DNA of 64,000 bases from Halofilum ochraceum (GCF_001614315.2 NZ_LVEG02000002.1:82180-146179); one strand, 5' to 3'. Positions 43,109 through 52,918 are shown, counted from the stretch's first letter. The notes: a model not told the origin generated them from the sequence alone. Made by a program: numbers and translations.

Positions 43109-44692
43109 ATGCAGGTATCCGTTTCGTCTGTCATGCGCCGGCTCGTTCTGGTCGTACTCATCTGCTTACCATCGACGGCCGTGATGGCATCGGGCGAACC
43201 GGTCGGCAGAGTCCTTGTCGCCATGGGCGGTGTGACCGCCGAGCGCGAGGGCGTTTCCAGCCGGGGGCTTGGCCGCCGCGATCCCATCCATGCCGGTGAC
43301 ACCATCCGCACGAGCGCGCGCGGTCGCGTCCAGATCCGCTTCAAGGACGGCGCCATGGTGGATCTCGACCCGAGCAGCACCTTCGAGGTCGAGGAATACG
43401 CCACCGATGACGAGGACGGCGGCGGCAGCGTCGTCATGAGCTTCCTGAAAGGGGCGATGCGGACCATCACCGGCGCGATCGGGGGCGGCTCCGGTGACAG
43501 CTACCGCATGAATACCTCGGTCGCGACGCTCGGTGTCCGTGGCACCGCGTACAGTCTGCGCTACTGCGATGCAACGTGCGTTGATGGAGGCGGCCAGGCG
43601 GGCCTGTACGGTCGGGTCGACGATGGCACGGTGGTCGTCGAGGGCGCCGGGGGAGCGGGCACCTTTGGCACCGGCCAGTTCTTCTTCGTCCCCGACACGG
43701 GCAGCCCGCGGCGAATTGTCGCTCCGCCGGAAGGTATTCTGGACGGGAACGATGAAGGGGGCGACGACGGCCGCGCTGACGAGCGGATCGAGGACGTCGC
43801 AGTCCGTCCGGTGGTTTCCGGTGACGACGATGGGGTCTCGACCGACGGTGAGCGTGACGATCTGCTGGACCCGGAATTCGAACAGGGTGAAAACGAAGAT
43901 CTCGTCTCACGGCCGGGCGAATCCATCGATGCCGCCTTCAGCGGCGCCTTCATTGGCAGCAGCGGATTCGCGGTTTACGAGTCACCCGCCGGGGGTGACG
44001 TGCGCCGGGATGACGAAGGCCGGATCGTGGGCGCGGAATTCGGCGCCTTCGGTTTCGTCGATGCGAGCGCACTGGAACACACGGGTGGCCAGACGGAAAT
44101 CGTGCCCGAAGGGGAAGAAGATGGCGGCTTCGATGTCGCCTGGGGGAGCTGGTTCCCGTCCGGGCCGGTCGATGATGGCGACGTGCGCGGTTTCGTTTAC
44201 GCGTACACGGACCCCGGGAACTTCACGACGACGACCGAACTCGAAGTGCTGGCCGATCTCGACGGTTCCTTGCAGTACACCAACCTCGATGGCCCTCCCG
44301 CTCTCGGCTCCGATGGCAGTCGCTGGGACGTCTCCGCTCTGCAGATCAACGTCAACTTCTCCGATGCGAGTATTGCCGCTGCCGGCATCCTCCTGGGTAA
44401 CCAGGCGAACAGTGATGAGACCATCGACCTGAACGCGGGATTTTTCGATGCGGTTTCCGTCGGTGCCATCGCCCCGGATACCACCTTCACGGTGTCCGAT
44501 CTGCCGAGCACGGATGAGGCCTATTCGGGTGACCTCACCGGTCGGTTCCTCGGCCGGAATGCCGAAGGGGCACTGGTGGCCTTCGAGGTACGTGAACTCG
44601 ACGGCGATCGACGGATCGTAGGCACGCGGGTCTTGACGCCCGGTGGCGCGCTGGACGGCGACATTGTGGATGGCGATCCGTTGGTCAACTAG
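43109..44692 (+). CDS. FecR-domain protein with TbpB-like C-terminal barrel, copy 2
   Basis: A 527-residue paralogue of 41066-42592. The ATG at 43109 has AGGGGGAG upstream. Signal peptide about 8-28 (ending AVMASGEP). The FecR domain (~30-160) is nearly superimposable on copy 1: GRRDPIHAGDTIRTSARGRV, VDLDPSSTFEVEEYA, MSFLKGAMRTITGAIGGG and VATLGVRGTAYSLRYCDATC. The linker is acidic and diverged. The C-terminal half has WGSWFPSG, GFVYAYTDPGNFTTTTELEVL, YSGDLTGRFLGRNAEGALVAF and RIVGTRVL, again TbpB-like. Two copies with conserved FecR parts and diverged barrels suggest a shared anchor presenting variable surface domains. Separate transcription is expected because of the terminator at 42914. 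Confidence 0.82.
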   Translation: MQVSVSSVMRRLVLVVLICLPSTAVMASGEPVGRVLVAMGGVTAEREGVSSRGLGRRDPIHAGDTIRTSARGRVQIRFKDGAMVDLDPSSTFEVEEYATDDEDGGGSVVMSFLKGAMRTITGAIGGGSGDSYRMNTSVATLGVRGTAYSLRYCDATCVDGGGQAGLYGRVDDGTVVVEGAGGAGTFGTGQFFFVPDTGSPRRIVAPPEGILDGNDEGGDDGRADERIEDVAVRPVVSGDDDGVSTDGERDDLLDPEFEQGENEDLVSRPGESIDAAFSGAFIGSSGFAVYESPAGGDVRRDDEGRIVGAEFGAFGFVDASALEHTGGQTEIVPEGEEDGGFDVAWGSWFPSGPVDDGDVRGFVYAYTDPGNFTTTTELEVLADLDGSLQYTNLDGPPALGSDGSRWDVSALQINVNFSDASIAAAGILLGNQANSDETIDLNAGFFDAVSVGAIAPDTTFTVSDLPSTDEAYSGDLTGRFLGRNAEGALVAFEVRELDGDRRIVGTRVLTPGGALDGDIVDGDPLVN

Positions 44693-44705
44693 CGCAAGGT
44701 TTGGC

Positions 44706-44843
44706 GGGTCGGGTTGACGAAGGAAAGCCAACCCGGTGGTAGATGCCGCTCGGCTCGTCCGTATGTTCGTGGGTTGCAGTGTCGCGCCGGTAGAGAGGCC
44801 TGGTCGTATCCTGTTGGGTATCGCTTCGCTCAACCCAACCTAC
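44706..44843. repeat. Repeat family D element downstream of FecR copy 2
   Basis: Starts GGGTCGGGTTGACGAAGGAA, has AGAGGCCTGGTCGTA in the middle and ends GTTGGGTATCGCTTCGCTCA then ACCCAACCTAC, mirroring the element at 42600-42740. It fills the gap between FecR copy 2 and the convergent GGDEF-EAL gene. Confidence 0.7.
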
Positions 44844-44854
44844 GGCGTGTGCAT

Positions 44855-47800
44855 TCACGCCTCGCCGAATGGCAGGCCCGTTTCGTGGCCGCGTGCCGCG
44901 AGTTCGGCGAATTCGTCGGCGGGCAGCGGGCGGCTGTACAGGTAACCCTGGTAGGCCGTGCAGCCATGCGTGGCGAGGCGTTCGCGCAGGGACTCGGTCT
45001 CGACGCCCTCGGCCACGGCCTCCATGCCCATGGTGTGCGCGAGTACGATGATCGTGCGCACGATGGCGTCGTCGTTCGGATCACTGAGCGCATCGCGCAC
45101 GAAGCCCTGGTCGATCTTGAGCTGATCCAGCGGCAGGCGCTTGAGGTAGGCGAGCGACGAGTAGCCGGTGCCGAAGTCGTCCAGCGTGAAGCGAATGCCG
45201 TCCGCGCGCAGTGTCGTCATCGTGCGGATCGTGTCGTCGACGTCGGCGATCAACAGGCTCTCCGTCAGCTCGAGCCACAGGCGCTCCGGGGCCAGGCCCG
45301 TGCGCGCGAGCGTCGCCCGCACCTGGTCGGTGAATCCGGCGTCATGGAACTGGCGCGCACTGACGTTGACCGAGACGCTGAGGTCGGCCGTTTCCGGGTG
45401 TTGGGCCCAGGCGGCGGCATCCCTGCAGGCGGCCTCCAGGATCCGCTCCCCGAGTGGGAGGATGAGTCCGGTCTCCTCGGCTACGGGGATGAACTGCGCC
45501 GGTGAAATCGAGCCCCGTTCCGGATGGATCCAGCGTGCCAGCGCCTCGACCCCGATCAGACGGCCGGCCGCGTCCACCTGCGGCTGATACCACGGCGCGA
45601 TCTCGTCGCGGTCCAGCGCTTCGCGCAGTTCCCCCTCCAGCGCGACCCGTGACTGCACGGCCGCGCGCATCGCCGGATCGAACAGGCGCACGGTGCCCCG
45701 GCCGGCATCCTTGGACTGGTACATCGCCAGATCGGCGCGCTTCATCACGTCTTCCGGCGTATCCTCCGGGTCGTCGCCGAACAGCGTGATGCCGACACTG
45801 ACGGTCGTGTGGCGTTCGTGCTCGCCCAGCATGTACGGGCGCGAGAGTTCCGCCAGAATCTTCTCGGCCACGGCGTGCGCGTCGTCGCCGGCGGCCCTGA
45901 TGTCCGTATCCAATCCCTCCAGTATTACCGCGAATTCGTCGCCGCCGAAGCGGGCCACGCAGTCACTGGTACGCACACAGGGGTCGAGTCGCTCGGCCGC
46001 CTGTTTGAGCATGCGATCGCCCATATCGTGACCGAGCGTGTCGTTCAGTGTCTTGAACTGATCGAGATCGAGGAACAGTACCGCCCCCTTGCTCGCGCCG
46101 CGCCTCACCGCGTGCAGGGCGTGCTCGAGCCGGTCGAGCAGCAGCCGCCGGTTCGGAAGGCCCGTCAACGGGTCGTAGAGCGCGAGGAATTCGATCTCCT
46201 CCTGCGCGCGCTTGCGCTCGGTGATGTCGCGGAAGTAGACGGCGAGTCCTTCCTCGGACGGGTAGGCGTTGATCTCGAACCAGCTGCCGACGGATTCGTA
46301 GTGGAATTCGAACGTCACCGCCTGGTTCTCGGCCATCGCACGGCGGTATTCATGCTCGGCCAGGGTTCCGATCAGGTCGGGAAATTCGGCCCATAAGGAT
46401 TTGCCGAGGACCGCTTCGCGGCTGACACCGATGAGGCGTTCCGCCTCCCGGTTCGCGTAGGTGATATGCCATTCCCCGTCGACCGTGAAGAACGCGTCGG
46501 TGATGCTCTCGAGCGTGCGGCTCACCCGTTCGGCGAGGCGCTCGACCTCCTGGCGCGCGCGTTTGTGTTCGGTGATGTCCTGGAGGGCCCCCCGCAACTG
46601 GACGACCCGCCCGGCGCTGTCGCGCACGGCCTCCCCGATCGCCCGGACGTGAAGGTGGCGGCCACTGGCGCCGATCAGCTCCGCCTCTTCGTCGTACGCG
46701 GTGCCGTCCTGGATCGAGGATTCGATGACCGCTCGCATCCGCTCGCGGGACTCCGGGGCATAGAATGCCAACGCCTGTTCAAGCGTGGCCGTGCTCCCGG
46801 GCGACAGTTCGTGGATGGCGCAGACGACGTCCGAACAGGCGACGCGGTCCTCGGCGATGTGATACACCCAGCCGCCGACACGGGCGCTGCGGCCGGCGAT
46901 ATCCTGCAGCGCGCGGCTCTCTCTCAGCATCTCCTCGGTTTCGACGCGCTGGATCGTGGCACCAAGGGCGTCCGCCAGTCCGCGCAGGAGGCGGATCTGT
47001 TCGTCACTCCAGCAGTGTTCCTGGCGGATCGCGTCGAAGCCGACATAACCGTAACTGGCCCCGCGGGTGATGACCGGGACGCTGATGAACGACTGGATTC
47101 CCTGTTCCCCGAGGTCGTCACGATCGCTGTCCCATTCCGGTGGTGCGTCCTTCAGGCGCGGTACATGGACCGTCTCTCCGCGCTCGATGCATTCAACCAG
47201 GCGCGGGATCCGTGCACGTGGTCGATTCACGATCTGTTCACGCATCAACGGGATGTCCTGCTCGCACCATTCATGCGTCAGCGTCGTCGACCCGTCCTCG
47301 GGATCGAGGCGGATCAGGTAGCTGCGGTCCACCTCGCAGTAGAGGCCGACCCGCTCCAGCGCCTCGTTGATCCGGTCATCGAGGTCGTCGGGGCCGGAGG
47401 CGACCAGGCGACTGGCGATATCGACGAGAATCTGCTGCAGACCGGAGACGTACTCCAGCGCCTGCTCGGTCTCTTTGGTACTCGTGATATCGACCATCAC
47501 GCCGACCAGCGATACCGGGCGCCCGTCTTCCGTCAGCACATTGACGACATCACGCAGCCAGACCGTGCGGCCATCGGCGGCGATCATGCGGTAGTCGAAG
47601 CTGTGCTGGCGCAGTTCCTCGGTTGCACGGGCGCAGTAGCGCGGCGCCCAGTCCCGGTCGTCGGGGTGGATGTGCTCGAGCCAGAAGGTGGGCTCCCGCA
47701 GCCAGCGCTCGACCGGGTACCCGAGGATCGTTTCGGCCTCGGGACTGACATACGTGAAGCGGAAATCGGCGGGGTCGCCGCGCCAGAGGATCGCCGAGGT

Positions 47801-48667
47801 CGATTCGACCAGTGTGCGATAGCGCTCGCGTTCCTGACGGATCGTGTCGGCCGCCTCGACGCGGTCAGTGATGTCCTGACCGCCACCGATCCATTCGCAG
47901 GTTTGGCCATCGTCATCCCGGACCGGCACCTCACGGTCCAGGAAATGGCGAATCCGCCCGTCGCGGCAGACCACCCGGTACTCGCGCTCACAGGGCTGGC
48001 CGCAGCGGATCGCCTCCTGCCACGCCCGGAGATACTGGTCGCGATCCTCCGGGTGAACCACGTCCGCCCACCCCCAGCCGCGCGCCTGGTCGAGCGTGAT
48101 CCCCACCATGTCCAGCCATGCGTCGCTGATGTCGACCAGACGGCCGTCGGCGGTCGAGTGCCAGACAAAATCCGAGGTGGCCGCGATCAGGGCACGATAA
48201 CGGCGCTCGTCGATCTGTTCGGGGACCTTGCGGAACGTGAGGACGGCGCCCCGGACGCCGCCATCACTGTCCCGCAGGGCGACGCAGTGCCCGGAGATCG
48301 GGAGATCGGTGCCGCCGTCGTGGCCGCGGAAGAGGTCATGATCGATGTGCCGGCTCTCGCCGTCCGCCAGCGTCGCCCGAATCGGGCATGCGTCGGGCGA
48401 CCATGGGGATCGTTCGGCCCGGAGCTCATCGAGCAGCGCCGCGGCCGCCTCATCAGCATGACCAGGGGCGTCGGTGCGGCCGGTCATCTGCCGCGCCGCC
48501 GTGTTCATGAACGTGATCCGCTGCGCCGTATCGAACGTGACGATCCCTTCGTCGACGGCATCCAGAATCTGTTGCTCGGCTGGCCCCCGTGCCGGTCCGG
48601 TGGCGGTTATGCCCGCTGTAGCTGAGTGATTGCCCTGGACCATCCGCCGTTGCCCTGTGCGCGCCAT
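44855..48667 (-). CDS. Multi-PAS/GAF GGDEF-EAL protein
   Basis: A 1270-residue soluble signalling protein. The ATG at 48667 (MARTGQRR, AGGATC upstream) is chosen; the frame stays open to 49771 but that part is antisense to hrpA. Order: PAS ~30-150 (FDTAQRITFMNTAARQMTGR), PAS ~155-280 (DFVWHSTADGRLVDISDAWL), PAS ~285-410, GAF ~415-575 (ISVPVITRGASYGYVGFDAI), PAS ~580-700, PAS ~705-820, GGDEF ~835-1000 and EAL ~1010-1265. ARFGGDEF with an RxxD (RTSD), EALARW, NVSARQF, WLELTES and LDDFGTGYSSL are all intact, so both catalytic activities are possible. It is convergent with the FecR surface cluster; a link between c-di-GMP and that cluster is speculative. Confidence 0.93.
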   Translation of the reverse strand: MARTGQRRMVQGNHSATAGITATGPARGPAEQQILDAVDEGIVTFDTAQRITFMNTAARQMTGRTDAPGHADEAAAALLDELRAERSPWSPDACPIRATLADGESRHIDHDLFRGHDGGTDLPISGHCVALRDSDGGVRGAVLTFRKVPEQIDERRYRALIAATSDFVWHSTADGRLVDISDAWLDMVGITLDQARGWGWADVVHPEDRDQYLRAWQEAIRCGQPCEREYRVVCRDGRIRHFLDREVPVRDDDGQTCEWIGGGQDITDRVEAADTIRQERERYRTLVESTSAILWRGDPADFRFTYVSPEAETILGYPVERWLREPTFWLEHIHPDDRDWAPRYCARATEELRQHSFDYRMIAADGRTVWLRDVVNVLTEDGRPVSLVGVMVDITSTKETEQALEYVSGLQQILVDIASRLVASGPDDLDDRINEALERVGLYCEVDRSYLIRLDPEDGSTTLTHEWCEQDIPLMREQIVNRPRARIPRLVECIERGETVHVPRLKDAPPEWDSDRDDLGEQGIQSFISVPVITRGASYGYVGFDAIRQEHCWSDEQIRLLRGLADALGATIQRVETEEMLRESRALQDIAGRSARVGGWVYHIAEDRVACSDVVCAIHELSPGSTATLEQALAFYAPESRERMRAVIESSIQDGTAYDEEAELIGASGRHLHVRAIGEAVRDSAGRVVQLRGALQDITEHKRARQEVERLAERVSRTLESITDAFFTVDGEWHITYANREAERLIGVSREAVLGKSLWAEFPDLIGTLAEHEYRRAMAENQAVTFEFHYESVGSWFEINAYPSEEGLAVYFRDITERKRAQEEIEFLALYDPLTGLPNRRLLLDRLEHALHAVRRGASKGAVLFLDLDQFKTLNDTLGHDMGDRMLKQAAERLDPCVRTSDCVARFGGDEFAVILEGLDTDIRAAGDDAHAVAEKILAELSRPYMLGEHERHTTVSVGITLFGDDPEDTPEDVMKRADLAMYQSKDAGRGTVRLFDPAMRAAVQSRVALEGELREALDRDEIAPWYQPQVDAAGRLIGVEALARWIHPERGSISPAQFIPVAEETGLILPLGERILEAACRDAAAWAQHPETADLSVSVNVSARQFHDAGFTDQVRATLARTGLAPERLWLELTESLLIADVDDTIRTMTTLRADGIRFTLDDFGTGYSSLAYLKRLPLDQLKIDQGFVRDALSDPNDDAIVRTIIVLAHTMGMEAVAEGVETESLRERLATHGCTAYQGYLYSRPLPADEFAELAARGHETGLPFGEA

Positions 48668-48771
48668 CGGGATGAGATCCTGCACACCATACCGCGCATC
48701 CGGGGGCCGGGCGAGATTTGTCGCGGGCTTGGAGTGTTTATGTGAACGTCGGTCTGGACTGTGGTTCGTTT

Positions 48772-48873
48772 TGCTCTCGCAGAGGCGCGGAGCACGCCAT
48801 GGGCGCTGAGGCGGGACGGTGGCCTGGCTCTGGCTCTGACTGTGCTTTGCGCGCTTTGCGCCTCTGCGTGAGG
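48772..48873. repeat. Imperfect inverted repeat, CTTTGCGCCTCTGCGTGAG family
   Basis: GCTCTCGCAGAGGCGCGGAG at the left and CTTTGCGCCTCTGCGTGAG at the right are inverted relatives about 60 bases apart. Other members lie at about 23952-23985, 25697-25741, 28652-28684 and 59650-59690. This is the only content noticed between the GGDEF-EAL gene and hrpA. Confidence 0.55.
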
Positions 48874-48918
48874 ACACAGCATGGCCCTTTTGCAACATGG
48901 AGCTGTCGTGGAATGGGC

Positions 48919-51900
48919 TTATTCGGTGCCGGCGACGCGCGCCAGCTGTTTCTCGACCTTGCCGGGGGAGACCGGCTGCTTTGTCCCCAGTTGCTGGGCG
49001 AAGATCGACACGCGCAGTTCCTCGATCATCCAGCGCAGTTCCTGGGTGGACTCGTCCGCCCAGGCGAGGCGCCTCGGGTCGGGCAGCGTGTCGCGTGCCT
49101 GTTGCCACAGGGGTTCGATCTCCCCCCGTGCGCGGCGATCCTTTTCCGGTTCGCGGTCGAGTACATCGAGTCGGCGGGCGATGGCATCGAGATAACGCGG
49201 GAAATCGGTCAGCCGGTGCGCGGGTGTCGCGGTGATGAAGCCGGGGAAGATCAGGTGGTCGAGCTGGTCGGAGACGTCGCGCGCGGTCTCGATCCAGGTC
49301 ATCGGCAGGTTGCCTTCGATGCGCCGGCGCACGGCGCGGTAGCGCGAGCCGATCGCGTCGAGTTCGCGCAGCAGCCCTTCCGCGGTCTCCCAGAGCCGGG
49401 GACGGCCGGCTTCGATGATCTCTTCCAGGGCCGTCGCTGAACGGGGGCTGGGCGTATCGCCGAGGAACGCCCGCTCGACCGTGGCGTCGATCAGGTCGCG
49501 GGTGAACGCCTTGCCGTCGACGCGCGCCCCGAAGTGAAGGGCGACGCGCGTGAGCCCTTCGAGCCCGCGCTCCAGGTCCCGTATCTGTCCACCGAGGCGA
49601 CGCCGTATCAGCATGCGCACCCCCGCGCGGTGTTCGGGCGCGGCCTCCGCCTCCGTGCCGAAAACGGTCAACGCGATGCGATTGCCGCGCACCGCCAACG
49701 CCGGATGAACGCGCATGGTGATGCCGTGGCGTTCGATCTCGACCGTGTCCGGCAACTCGCCGAAGTCCCATTCCTCGACATCGTCGCGTTCGAAGCCGGA
49801 TTCGCCGGTATCGATCTCGCGCGCCGCATCATCGCCATGGCGTTCCGCCAGCGCCTCGAGATCGCGGCCGCTGTCGACCGCCACGCCGTCCTCGTCGACG
49901 AGCGCGAAGCGCATATGGAAATGCGGATCGAGTTGTTCCGGCTGCCAGACTTCCGGCGGCGGTGTCTCACCGGTCATGCGTGCGAGTTCGGCGGCCATCG
50001 CGTCCGTCAGGGGCCGCTCGTCCGGCGTCAGCCGCTGGTGCAGCGCGCGCGCGAAATCCGGGGCCGGTACGAACCGCCGGCGCCACTGTTTCGGCAGGCT
50101 GCGGATCAAGGCCTCGATCTTCCCGGCCCGCATCCCCGGTACGAGCCATTCGCAGCGCCCCGCGGGGATCTGGCGGATCGCCGCGCGCGGGACGGTCAGT
50201 GTTACGCCGTCGTCCTCGGCGCCCGGCTCGAAGCGGTAGCTGAGCGGCAGTTTCATGCCGTCGACTTCGAGGTGGTCGGGGTAGGCGCCGCCCGTGACCT
50301 CGTCCGCGTCACGCTGCATGAGCGCCTCGCGCGAGAGATACAGGTACTGCGGATCGTCGCGCTCCACGCGCTTGCGCCAGGCCTCGAAGGAGGGGCCGTC
50401 ATACACGTCTTCCGGCACCCGGGCGTCGTAGAAATCGTAGAGCGCGCCCTCGTCGACGACGATGTCGCGGACACGCGCGCGTTCTTCCAGCCCCTCGACC
50501 TCTTCCAGCAATGCCCGGTTGTGCCGGAAGAAGTCGGCTTGGGTGTCGAGCTCGCCGGCCACCAGGGCGTCGCGGATGAAGATCGGACGGGCCTCGTCGG
50601 GCGCGATCGGGCCGTAGTTCACGCGGCGGTTGGGATTGATGATGAGGCCGTAGAGCGTGGTCTGCTCGTCGGCCGCGACCCGCTGGGCGTTCTTCTCCCA
50701 GCGCGGATTGCGGTAGCTGCGGCGCAGCAGGTGCTCGGCCAGGCGCTCGACCCAGCGGCGGTCGATGGCCGCGACGGTGCGCGCGAACAGCCGCGAGGTC
50801 TCGCTGATCTCGGCCGCCATGAGCCACTTCGGGTTCTTCTTCGCCACGCCCGAGCCCGGGAAGATGTAGACCTTGCGGTTGCGGGTGGACTGGTACTCGC
50901 CGTTGCCCTCGTGGCGCGCGATGTTGCCCAGCAGGCCGGTCAGGATGGCGCGATGCACGTTGTCGTAGGCCGCCGGTTCCGTGTTGGCCTTCAGGTCCAT
51001 GTCCTGGGCCTGGGAACGAAGCTGGCCGTGCAGGTCGACCCATTCGCGCATGCGGATGAACGACAGGAAGTGCTGCGCCGCCACCTTGCGCAGGCGGTTC
51101 TGCGAGAGTTCCCCGCGCCGGTCGGCCCAGAATCCCCAGAGGTTCAGCAGCGACTGGAAGTCCGAGCGCTCGTCGGTGAAGGCGGCGTGGGCGGCATCCG
51201 CCGCGCCGCGCTGGTCCTGCGGCCGCTCGCGCGGGTCCTGGATCGTGAGCGCCGCGGCGATCACCAGTGTCTCGGCGAGAGCGCCCTCGTCGGCGCCGGC
51301 GAGGAGTATGCGTCCGAGGCGCGGGTCCACCGACAGTCGGGCGAGGCGCTCGCCGGTCTTCGTCAGCCGGCGCTGTTCATCGACGGCACCGAGCTCGAAC
51401 AGGACGGTATAGCCGTCGTTGATCAGTCTACGTTCGGGCGGATCGATGAACGGGAAGTCCTCGACGGCGCCGAGATCGAGCGAGGCCATCTGCAGCACGA
51501 CCGAGGCGAGATTGGTGCGCAGGATCTCGGGGTCGGTATAGCGCGGGCGTTGCTCGTAGTCCTCTTCCGGATAGAGGCGGATACAGATCCCCGGGCCTTC
51601 GCGCCCGCAGCGGCCCTTGCGCTGATCCGCGGACGCCTGCGCGATCTTCTCGATCGGCAGCCGCTGTACCTTGGAGCGCACGCTGTAGCGCGAGATGCGA
51701 GCCTCGCCCGAGTCGACCACGAAGCGGATGCCGGGCACGGTGAGCGAGGTCTCCGCGACGTTGGTGGCGAGTACGACCCGGCGCTTGCCGTGCGGCGCGA
51801 ACACCCGGCGCTGCTCGCTGGTCGCCAGGCGCCCGAACAGGGGCAGCAGTTGCAGATCGCGGAAACCGGCTTTTGACAGGGCCTGCTCGGTATCGCGGAT

Positions 51901-52821
51901 CGCGCGCTCGCTTGGCAGGAACACCAGGATGTCGCCCGGGCCCGCCTGGATGCACTCGTCGACCGCGTCGATGACGGCCTGCTCGCGGTCACGCTCGTGG
52001 GTATCGCTGTCGGCATCATTCAGTGGCCGGTAGCGCGTCTCGACCGGATACATGCGCCCCTCGACGTTGACGATCGGGGCATCACTGAAATGCCGGCTGA
52101 AGCGTTCCGGATCGATCGTCGCCGAGGTGATGATGATCTTCAGGTCAGGGCGCTTCGGCAGCAGGCGTTTGAGATAGCCGAGCAGGAAATCGATATTGAG
52201 GCTGCGCTCGTGCGCCTCGTCGATGATGATCGTGTCGTAGGCGACCAGGTCCGGGTCGCGGCGGATCTCGGCCAGCAGGATCCCGTCGGTCATCAGCTTG
52301 ATCGACGTGTTGTCCGCGACCTGGTCGGTGAAGCGGACCCGGTAGCCGACGGTCCCGCCGACCTCGCCGCCGAGCTCCTCGGCGATGCGCGCGGACACCG
52401 TGCGCGCGGCAATACGCCGCGGCTGGGTGTGGCCGATCAGCCCCTCGACCCCCCGCCCGAGTTCGAGGCACATCTTCGGCAGCTGGGTGGTCTTGCCGGA
52501 GCCGGTGTCGCCGCAGACCACGATCACCTGGTGCGCCGCGATCGCCTCCAGCAAGCGTTCGCGTGCCGCCGAGACCGGCAGCTCGGGCGGGTATTCCGGG
52601 GTTGGCCTTGAAGCCAGTCGGGCCTCACGCCGGCGTGCCGAGGCGTCGATATCCGCCCGCAGGCGTTTCAGGCCCCGGTCATACGGCTTGCCGTCGCGCG
52701 CACGACGCTTGAGCCCCTTGAGCCGTTTCCGCAGAACCGCCCGCTCGGGCGCCGCCGCGATGGCGATGGCGTCATCGAGTTCGGCCCAGTCGAAGGTCGT
52801 GTCCGGTACGGATTCCGTCAT
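48919..52821 (-). CDS. hrpA: ATP-dependent RNA helicase HrpA
   Basis: A 1300-residue DEAH-box helicase of normal HrpA size. Motif I is CGDTGSGKTTQLPK, Ia TQPRRIAARTVS, II IIIDEAHERSLN, III ITSATID, V LATNVAETSLTVPG and VI QRKGRCGREGPG. After the helicase core and winged-helix/HA2 region (~450-650) comes the long C-terminal domain of unknown function typical of HrpA (DUF3418). E. coli HrpA is linked to mRNA processing and to rescuing collided ribosomes. No partner genes are adjacent. The ribosome site is unremarkable. Confidence 0.96.
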   Translation of the reverse strand: MTESVPDTTFDWAELDDAIAIAAAPERAVLRKRLKGLKRRARDGKPYDRGLKRLRADIDASARRREARLASRPTPEYPPELPVSAARERLLEAIAAHQVIVVCGDTGSGKTTQLPKMCLELGRGVEGLIGHTQPRRIAARTVSARIAEELGGEVGGTVGYRVRFTDQVADNTSIKLMTDGILLAEIRRDPDLVAYDTIIIDEAHERSLNIDFLLGYLKRLLPKRPDLKIIITSATIDPERFSRHFSDAPIVNVEGRMYPVETRYRPLNDADSDTHERDREQAVIDAVDECIQAGPGDILVFLPSERAIRDTEQALSKAGFRDLQLLPLFGRLATSEQRRVFAPHGKRRVVLATNVAETSLTVPGIRFVVDSGEARISRYSVRSKVQRLPIEKIAQASADQRKGRCGREGPGICIRLYPEEDYEQRPRYTDPEILRTNLASVVLQMASLDLGAVEDFPFIDPPERRLINDGYTVLFELGAVDEQRRLTKTGERLARLSVDPRLGRILLAGADEGALAETLVIAAALTIQDPRERPQDQRGAADAAHAAFTDERSDFQSLLNLWGFWADRRGELSQNRLRKVAAQHFLSFIRMREWVDLHGQLRSQAQDMDLKANTEPAAYDNVHRAILTGLLGNIARHEGNGEYQSTRNRKVYIFPGSGVAKKNPKWLMAAEISETSRLFARTVAAIDRRWVERLAEHLLRRSYRNPRWEKNAQRVAADEQTTLYGLIINPNRRVNYGPIAPDEARPIFIRDALVAGELDTQADFFRHNRALLEEVEGLEERARVRDIVVDEGALYDFYDARVPEDVYDGPSFEAWRKRVERDDPQYLYLSREALMQRDADEVTGGAYPDHLEVDGMKLPLSYRFEPGAEDDGVTLTVPRAAIRQIPAGRCEWLVPGMRAGKIEALIRSLPKQWRRRFVPAPDFARALHQRLTPDERPLTDAMAAELARMTGETPPPEVWQPEQLDPHFHMRFALVDEDGVAVDSGRDLEALAERHGDDAAREIDTGESGFERDDVEEWDFGELPDTVEIERHGITMRVHPALAVRGNRIALTVFGTEAEAAPEHRAGVRMLIRRRLGGQIRDLERGLEGLTRVALHFGARVDGKAFTRDLIDATVERAFLGDTPSPRSATALEEIIEAGRPRLWETAEGLLRELDAIGSRYRAVRRRIEGNLPMTWIETARDVSDQLDHLIFPGFITATPAHRLTDFPRYLDAIARRLDVLDREPEKDRRARGEIEPLWQQARDTLPDPRRLAWADESTQELRWMIEELRVSIFAQQLGTKQPVSPGKVEKQLARVAGTE

Positions 52822-52918
52822 CGGGTAAGCGGGTTATGTGCGGTCGGTCATTGTAGGGGCAAGCGGGTTTCAGGGCACGGGATCGAATATCCGAATCCCG
52901 GGATGTCTGAAACGCAGG

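Noticed and set aside
48668..49771. N-terminal extension of the GGDEF-EAL gene
   Set aside because: The extension is antisense to the HrpA C-terminus and contains no PAS or other domain; a ribosome-site-supported ATG exists at 48667.
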